Shown here in pieces: positions 33,343 through 37,366 of a stretch of 37,366 bases of DNA. Under the pieces are notes generated by a model. It had not been told where the DNA came from and did not search any database. It saw nothing but the letters and a program-made list of their open reading frames with translations. The position numbers and the translations under genes are program-made. The DNA is from Acidobacteriota bacterium (lineage in GTDB: Bacteria; Acidobacteriota; Vicinamibacteria; Vicinamibacterales; UBA2999), in NCBI GenBank assembly GCA_018000455.1, contig JAGNJW010000038.1:1-37366 (forward strand), read 5' to 3'. Position 1 is the stretch's first letter. Each line of letters begins with the position of its first letter.

Positions 33343-34983
33343 ATGACGCACTCAACCCTCACCGCTGCCGCTGTTGTTGCCCTGGTCGCCGGCCTGGGCG
33401 CGCAGGCGACCCGCCCCGGGAAGCCGGCGCCGTCGCCGTTCGAACGCGGACTGCGCGTCGAGATCACCGTGCCGGCCTCGGTCCGGAGCGAGCCGGTCAC
33501 GGGCCGCGTCTACTTCATCGTGGCGCGCAGCGGCGACAGCGAACCGCGCCTCCAGATTGGCCGCACGGGCACGCCGTTCTTCGGCCGCGACGTCGAGAAG
33601 CTCGCGCCCGGCCAGGCGGCCGTCATCGATGTCACCGACCTGGGCACGCCAGTGGCCAGCCTCAAGGACCTGCCGCCGGGCGACTACGTGGTGCAGGCGT
33701 TCGTCAACCTCTACGCCGAGTTTCCGCGTGCCGACGGACATACCGTGTGGATGCACGACGACCAGTGGGAAGGGCAGCACTGGAACGTCTCTCCCGGTAA
33801 CCTCTACAGCCAGCCGCAGACCCTGCGGATCGATGCGGCGACCGAGCGCATCCGTCTGTCGGCCGATCAGGTGATCGCGCCCGTGACGGTGCCGGCCGAC
33901 ACCGTCTTCGTGAAGCGCTTCAAGATCCAGAGCCCGCTGCTCACGAAGTTCTGGGGCCGGCCGATCTACCTGGGCGCCACGGTGCTCTTGCCACGCGACT
34001 ACGAGACGTCGACCGTGAAGTACCCCATCCTCTACCGTCAAGGGCACTTCTCGCTGGCGGCGCCGCTCGGGTTCGAGGAGGGCAGCGACCTGCACCGTGC
34101 GTGGATGCAAGACGACTTCCCGCGCATGCTGGTCGTGACCCTGCAGCACCCGGCGCCGTATTTCGATGACAGCTACGGCGTGAACTCGGTGAACGTGGGC
34201 CCGTACGGCGACGCCATCATGCAGGAGCTCGTGCCGGAAGTGGAGCGCCGCTTCCGCGTCATCGGCGAACCGTGGGCGCGACTGACCGACGGCGGCTCCA
34301 CGGGCGGCTGGATCTCACTGGCGCACCAGATTCTCTATCCGGACTTCTACGGCGGCGTCTGGTCGTACTGCCCCGATTCGGTGACCTTCACCGACGTCGA
34401 GGGCATCAACGTCTACACCGACGACAACGCCTACTACCGGACGATCGACTGGCGCACGGTGCCGATCATCAACACCCGCGAAGTCAACGGTCACGTGCGG
34501 CTGACCTCTGAGCAGCGAAATCACATGGAGCTCGTGAACGGCACCAAGGGCCGCTCCGGACAGCAGCTCGACATCTGGTCTGCGGTCTTCGGTCCGCTCG
34601 GGAGCGACGGCTATTTCGAGCCGCTCTTCGACAAGCGCACCGGTGTCGTCAATCGCCAGGTGGCGGAGTACTGGCGTGAGCATTACGACCTGCTCGAGTA
34701 CCTGAAGCGGCACTGGTCGACGGTGGGGCCGAAACTCGTCGACAAGATTCACGTCTACACCGGCACGATGGACAACTTCTTCCTCAACAACTCGACCAAG
34801 GAGCTCGAAGACTGGATGAAGACCACCGAGAATCCGCACTACGAGGGCTTCTTCCTCTACGGCGACGGCAAGGGGCACTGCTGGCAGGGGCCGGAACCGA
34901 TCGCGGAGCGCCTGAAGCAGATGGCCGTGCACGTCGCCCGCCACAAGCCCGAGGGCATGACGACGCCGTGGTGGAAGTACTGA
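33343..34983 (+). CDS. Exported esterase-like alpha/beta-hydrolase protein
   Basis: A 546-residue protein with a signal peptide (about 1-22, GLGAQ). The first 190 residues form a beta-rich domain. The second half matches the esterase-D-like (Esterase, enterochelin-esterase) fold: TVLLPRDYETSTVKYPILYRQ, then a nucleophile elbow G317-G-S319-T-G-G322 (WARLTDGGSTGGW) and a late DGKGHCW with a probable catalytic His. The usual elbow is G-x-S-x-G. The substrate is unknown. ATG 33343 is chosen over a GTG at 33301 because it precedes the signal peptide. Confidence 0.75.
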   Translation: MTHSTLTAAAVVALVAGLGAQATRPGKPAPSPFERGLRVEITVPASVRSEPVTGRVYFIVARSGDSEPRLQIGRTGTPFFGRDVEKLAPGQAAVIDVTDLGTPVASLKDLPPGDYVVQAFVNLYAEFPRADGHTVWMHDDQWEGQHWNVSPGNLYSQPQTLRIDAATERIRLSADQVIAPVTVPADTVFVKRFKIQSPLLTKFWGRPIYLGATVLLPRDYETSTVKYPILYRQGHFSLAAPLGFEEGSDLHRAWMQDDFPRMLVVTLQHPAPYFDDSYGVNSVNVGPYGDAIMQELVPEVERRFRVIGEPWARLTDGGSTGGWISLAHQILYPDFYGGVWSYCPDSVTFTDVEGINVYTDDNAYYRTIDWRTVPIINTREVNGHVRLTSEQRNHMELVNGTKGRSGQQLDIWSAVFGPLGSDGYFEPLFDKRTGVVNRQVAEYWREHYDLLEYLKRHWSTVGPKLVDKIHVYTGTMDNFFLNNSTKELEDWMKTTENPHYEGFFLYGDGKGHCWQGPEPIAERLKQMAVHVARHKPEGMTTPWWKY

Positions 34984-35055
34984 GGCTGGACTAGACTGCT
35001 CCCCGGTTGCACCACACCACAGCGGAGGTGCCGGACATCTGGGGCGAGTGTCATC

Positions 35056-36354
35056 ATGATTCACCGTGCCATCACGACGGGCGGACGATGGGCCGCGTGC
35101 CTCGTCGCGGCCGTCGGGGTGGCGTGGGTAGTGGCGGCGCATCCACGGGCGTCGCAAGATGCGGCGGTAGGCGCGGCCCTTCCCGCCTGGAGCCCCGGCA
35201 CCTTCGACATCCATCACATCGCCACCGGACGTGGCAACGCGACGTTCCTGCAGATGCCCGACGGCACGACCCTGCTGGTCGATGCCGGCGCCGTCACGTC
35301 GTCGATCCCCCACGCGGACCCGCTGCCAGATGGCTCGCGCACGCCCGGCGCGTGGATCGTCGACTACATCCGTCACCAGCACGCCGACGGAGTGCGCGCG
35401 CGGCTCGACTACGCACTGGTCACGCACTTCCACGCCGACCACTTCGGCGAGCTCTCGCCCGCGAACGCCCGCGATGCCGACGGGTTTCAGCTCACCGGTA
35501 TCACCGAGGTCATCGACACCCTGCACCCTCGCCTGGTCGTCGACCGCGGCTGGCCGTCGTACGACTATCCAACCTCCCTTGTCAGCGCGCCCTCGGCCGC
35601 GTCTCGGGTGCAACGAAACGCCGTCGTGAACTACCAGGCGTTCCTCGAGGCGCGCGTTGCCCACGGGAGCCTGCGTGTCGAGCAGGCGCGGGTTGGCGCC
35701 ACCGACGAGATCGTGCCGACGCGCGACGCGGCCGCCTGGCCCCTCGAGGTACGCGTCGTCGCTGCCAACGGCCAGGTATGGACTGGTCGAGGCGACCGCG
35801 CCGAGGCGACGTTCCCCCCACTGGCGTCGATTCCGGCGGAGGACCTGCCCGACGAGAACATGTGCAGCATCGCGTTGCGCTTCAGCTACGGCCGCTTCGA
35901 CTACTACACCGGCGGTGACCTGCCAGGCGATCCCGAAGGCGCGCCGGCCTGGCAGGGCATCGAACAACGTGTCGGAGCGGTCATCGGCGCGACCGACGTC
36001 CATCAGGTGAACCATCACGGCTCGATCGATCCGGCCACCCCGGCGTTCCTCGCCGCACTCCGGAGCCGTGTGCTAGTCGTGCCAGCGTGGGCGCCCACGC
36101 ACCCATCCCCCGACGCCCTCAAGCGCATGCTCAACACGCGCTACTACCCGGGCCCGCGCGACGTGTTCGTGCTGGCGCTACGTGAGCCGATGACGCATGC
36201 CATCGGTGCCCGCGTGCAGCAACTGAAGTCGTCGCTGGGCCATGTCGTGGTGCGCGTGGCGCCAGGCGGGGCGTCGTATCAGGTGTTCGTGCTCGACGCC
36301 CGCACGCTGTCGCGCGCGATCACGGCGCGCTTCGGACCGTACGAGGCGCGCTAA
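35056..36354 (+). CDS. Secreted metallo-beta-lactamase-fold hydrolase
   Basis: A 432-residue protein with an N-terminal hydrophobic signal (about 12-28). The MBL core: LLVDAGA (73-79), H124-F-H126-A-D128-H129 in THFHADHFG, and YYTGGDLPGD later, with VNHHGS for the far side of the site. The lack of ComEC-type membrane helices and the NHHGS/HPSP motifs place it with the ComEC-like, nucleic-acid or small-molecule phosphodiesterase branch. Exact substrate unknown. The gene follows the esterase-like gene on the same strand after 72 bases. Confidence 0.8.
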   Translation: MIHRAITTGGRWAACLVAAVGVAWVVAAHPRASQDAAVGAALPAWSPGTFDIHHIATGRGNATFLQMPDGTTLLVDAGAVTSSIPHADPLPDGSRTPGAWIVDYIRHQHADGVRARLDYALVTHFHADHFGELSPANARDADGFQLTGITEVIDTLHPRLVVDRGWPSYDYPTSLVSAPSAASRVQRNAVVNYQAFLEARVAHGSLRVEQARVGATDEIVPTRDAAAWPLEVRVVAANGQVWTGRGDRAEATFPPLASIPAEDLPDENMCSIALRFSYGRFDYYTGGDLPGDPEGAPAWQGIEQRVGAVIGATDVHQVNHHGSIDPATPAFLAALRSRVLVVPAWAPTHPSPDALKRMLNTRYYPGPRDVFVLALREPMTHAIGARVQQLKSSLGHVVVRVAPGGASYQVFVLDARTLSRAITARFGPYEAR

Positions 36355-36691
36355 CTGTCCGTGGTCACGCCGAGCGACTCGAGGCGCGCGTCGCCAGCCG
36401 TGAGATCGCCGAAGTCGATTCGAAACGCCACGCAGGGCCCGAACGCGATCGTGCGCTACGTGGTGTGGGTGCACCTCGCCAGGATGCCGGTGCCCGCCGA
36501 CCAGGGGTCGGTGCGCTATGTCTCACCGCGCGTTGGATTCTGGGTGCTGGAGTTGTGAGCAGTTGGGCGCCATGATGGCGCGGGCCAGCCGGACCTGTCA
36601 GTAGGCCGCGCGGGGATGGTAGCGTCGGACCGGCACTTGTGACCCTCGCGGCGCCGCCGGGGCGGTATCGAGGTAGAACGCGCGTGGCCCG
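36355..36691 (+). other. 337-base stretch without a clear gene
   Basis: A plus-strand frame (GTG 36361 to 36558, 65 codons) ends ...GPNAIVRYVVWVHLARMP, then VPADQGSVRYVSPRVGFWVLEL; it looks like the end of a protein but has no recognisable domain. A minus-strand frame over 36356-36460 reads TIAFGPCVAFRIDF and GDLTAGDARLES, but has a TAG just upstream. GCGCCA-TGA-TGGCGC (36567-36581) is a six-base-stem hairpin with no U-tract. I judge this to be decayed coding sequence. Confidence 0.4.
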
Positions 36692-37120
36692 TCAACCCGG
36701 ATCGCTCGCGAAGCCCTGCTCCAGGGTCATCTGCCACTCGACGTTCGCCGCCTCGATCACGAAGTGGGACCACCGCGGCTCGTCAGCAACGTCCACGGTG
36801 GCCGAGGAGATCCCGTGCGCATCCACGATCGTCTGCAGCGGACGCCCCGACACGGCACTGTGCAGCGTCACGGTCAGGCGTCCGGCACCGGGGGACGTCT
36901 CGCTCGTCGTCTGCCACCGCAAACGCATCGCAGCGGTCGAGACCTCGAACGACTCGGTCTGACGGCTGAGCCCCCCAGACCAGCTGCCGATCTCGCGCCA
37001 GGTGATCTCGGCCGCTGCCGGCTGCGGAGCTACGCGGCTTGGCCGATCGCCCCGGCAGGCGCTCGCACACGCTGCCACGATGACAAGACCTGCGGCGACC
37101 GCCCGAGACATCGTCTGCAT
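36692..37120 (-). CDS. Small lipoprotein, unknown function
   Basis: A 142-residue protein with a short N-terminal signal, AVAAGLVIVAACASACRGD, whose lipobox is probably VAAC or ASAC. The mature part, PAAAEITWREIGSWSGGLS and ...RLRWQTTSETSPGAGRLTVTL, with Trp, Ser and Thr, resembles a small beta-sandwich of unknown family. ATG 37120 or the one nine bases on (37111) may be used. It is on the minus strand, 198 bases from the permease tail. Confidence 0.6.
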   Translation of the reverse strand: MQTMSRAVAAGLVIVAACASACRGDRPSRVAPQPAAAEITWREIGSWSGGLSRQTESFEVSTAAMRLRWQTTSETSPGAGRLTVTLHSAVSGRPLQTIVDAHGISSATVDVADEPRWSHFVIEAANVEWQMTLEQGFASDPG

Positions 37121-37234
37121 ACCGTCCTGTCGAACGCCAGCGCGACGTCGTCGCGGCGTCGAGTGGCCTGCCCTGCAACGGGAGCACTCGATGATCCGGT
37201 CGCAGACGCGTTCACGCCGATTGGAAACGATCGA

Positions 37235-37240
37235 AGTATA
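37235..37240 (-). promoter_or_regulatory. Possible -10 box of the small lipoprotein
   Basis: On the minus strand TATACT (5 of 6 matches to TATAAT) lies about 115 bases upstream of the lipoprotein ATG. No good -35 is seen at 16-18 bases. The rest of the 198-base gap (37121-37318) shows nothing else I can support. Confidence 0.25.
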
Positions 37241-37318
37241 TGACGCTACCAGACGGGCGAACATCGGCTCCACATCCTCAAGCCGCCGCTGCCGACACTG
37301 TGGCCGTTCGTGCCGATC

Positions 37319-37366
37319 TCACTCACTCGGCAGCGTCATCGCCGGATCCACCCGTGACGCCCGCCG
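37319..37366 (-). CDS. ADOP/MacB-like ABC permease, C-terminal end (cut by window edge)
   Basis: A minus-strand frame enters from the right edge and ends at a TGA (37319-37321). It reads RRASRVDPAMTLPSE. The ending A-R-R-A-S-R-V-D-P-x-x-x-L is the standard C-terminus of FtsX/MacB-like permeases, especially of the ADOP families expanded in Acidobacteriota. Only 15 residues are seen, so the family assignment is tentative. Confidence 0.6.
   Translation of the reverse strand, partial: RRASRVDPAMTLPSE

Noticed and set aside
34315..36018. A 567-codon minus-strand frame across the esterase-like and MBL-fold genes
   Set aside because: It is antisense to two genes with export signals and active-site motifs, and shows no domain of its own.

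Overview
This is a high-GC bacterial chromosome segment of about 37 kb with mostly Sec- or Tat-exported and lipoprotein enzymes, short intergenic gaps and no rRNA, tRNA or CRISPR array that I could see. The gene set points to Acidobacteriota, most likely a Vicinamibacteria-type soil lineage. The support is an ADOP-style permease tail at the right edge, many YtcJ/amidohydrolase-type secreted enzymes, a YVTN-propeller cytochrome, a PQQ glucose-dehydrogenase-like protein and a compact tyrosine catabolism operon. The taxonomic call is inference.

Left end (1-2330) is a mobile, lower-GC block. It holds the last 38 codons of an ISAzo13-type transposase, a HigB/HigA-like toxin-antitoxin pair, a well-formed integron attC site (762-822) overlapping the antitoxin stop codon, a dienelactone-hydrolase-like gene and a RibD/DHFR-like reductase. 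It reads as a remnant integron cassette array. No integrase lies in the window.

2367-9130 returns to chromosomal-type sequence: a DUF2161 PD-(D/E)xK-like protein with an ArsR regulator, a GNAT acetyltransferase pseudogene, an L-lactate permease, a DinB-fold protein, a small membrane protein, a short cupin and a YtcJ-like lipoprotein amidohydrolase.

9131-19100 contains a secreted serine beta-lactamase-like hydrolase, a convergent YVTN-propeller/CxxCH protein, the GTPase ychF, a two-gene operon (helical-repeat protein plus HD-GYP protein) whose two products share a similar N-terminal module, a DUF1326-DUF2182 pair with Cys/His-rich motifs, and an exported alpha/beta hydrolase.

19171-26540 contains a frameshifted cyclase pseudogene, an NAD(P)-binding epimerase-like gene divergent from a DUF1990 gene, an orphan branched-chain-amino-acid-type binding protein, a short Lys/Ala/Arg-rich histone-H1-like protein with a hydrophobic segment, a glutamine-amidotransferase-like protein, a PQQ-dependent sugar dehydrogenase and an SLT-like lysozyme-fold protein.

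26642-31632 is the most coherent system: unknown protein - hpd - Rieske ferredoxin - hmgA - fahA, tightly packed (three ATGA-type or near-zero junctions). It encodes conversion of 4-hydroxyphenylpyruvate to fumarate and acetoacetate but has no recognisable maleylacetoacetate isomerase. The unknown first gene and the Rieske protein are the best candidates for undescribed functions here.

The right end (31763-37366) has a Tat-exported amidohydrolase, a putative exported esterase, a secreted metallo-beta-lactamase-fold protein, about 340 bp of unclear sequence, a small lipoprotein and the C-terminal tail of an ADOP/MacB-like permease.
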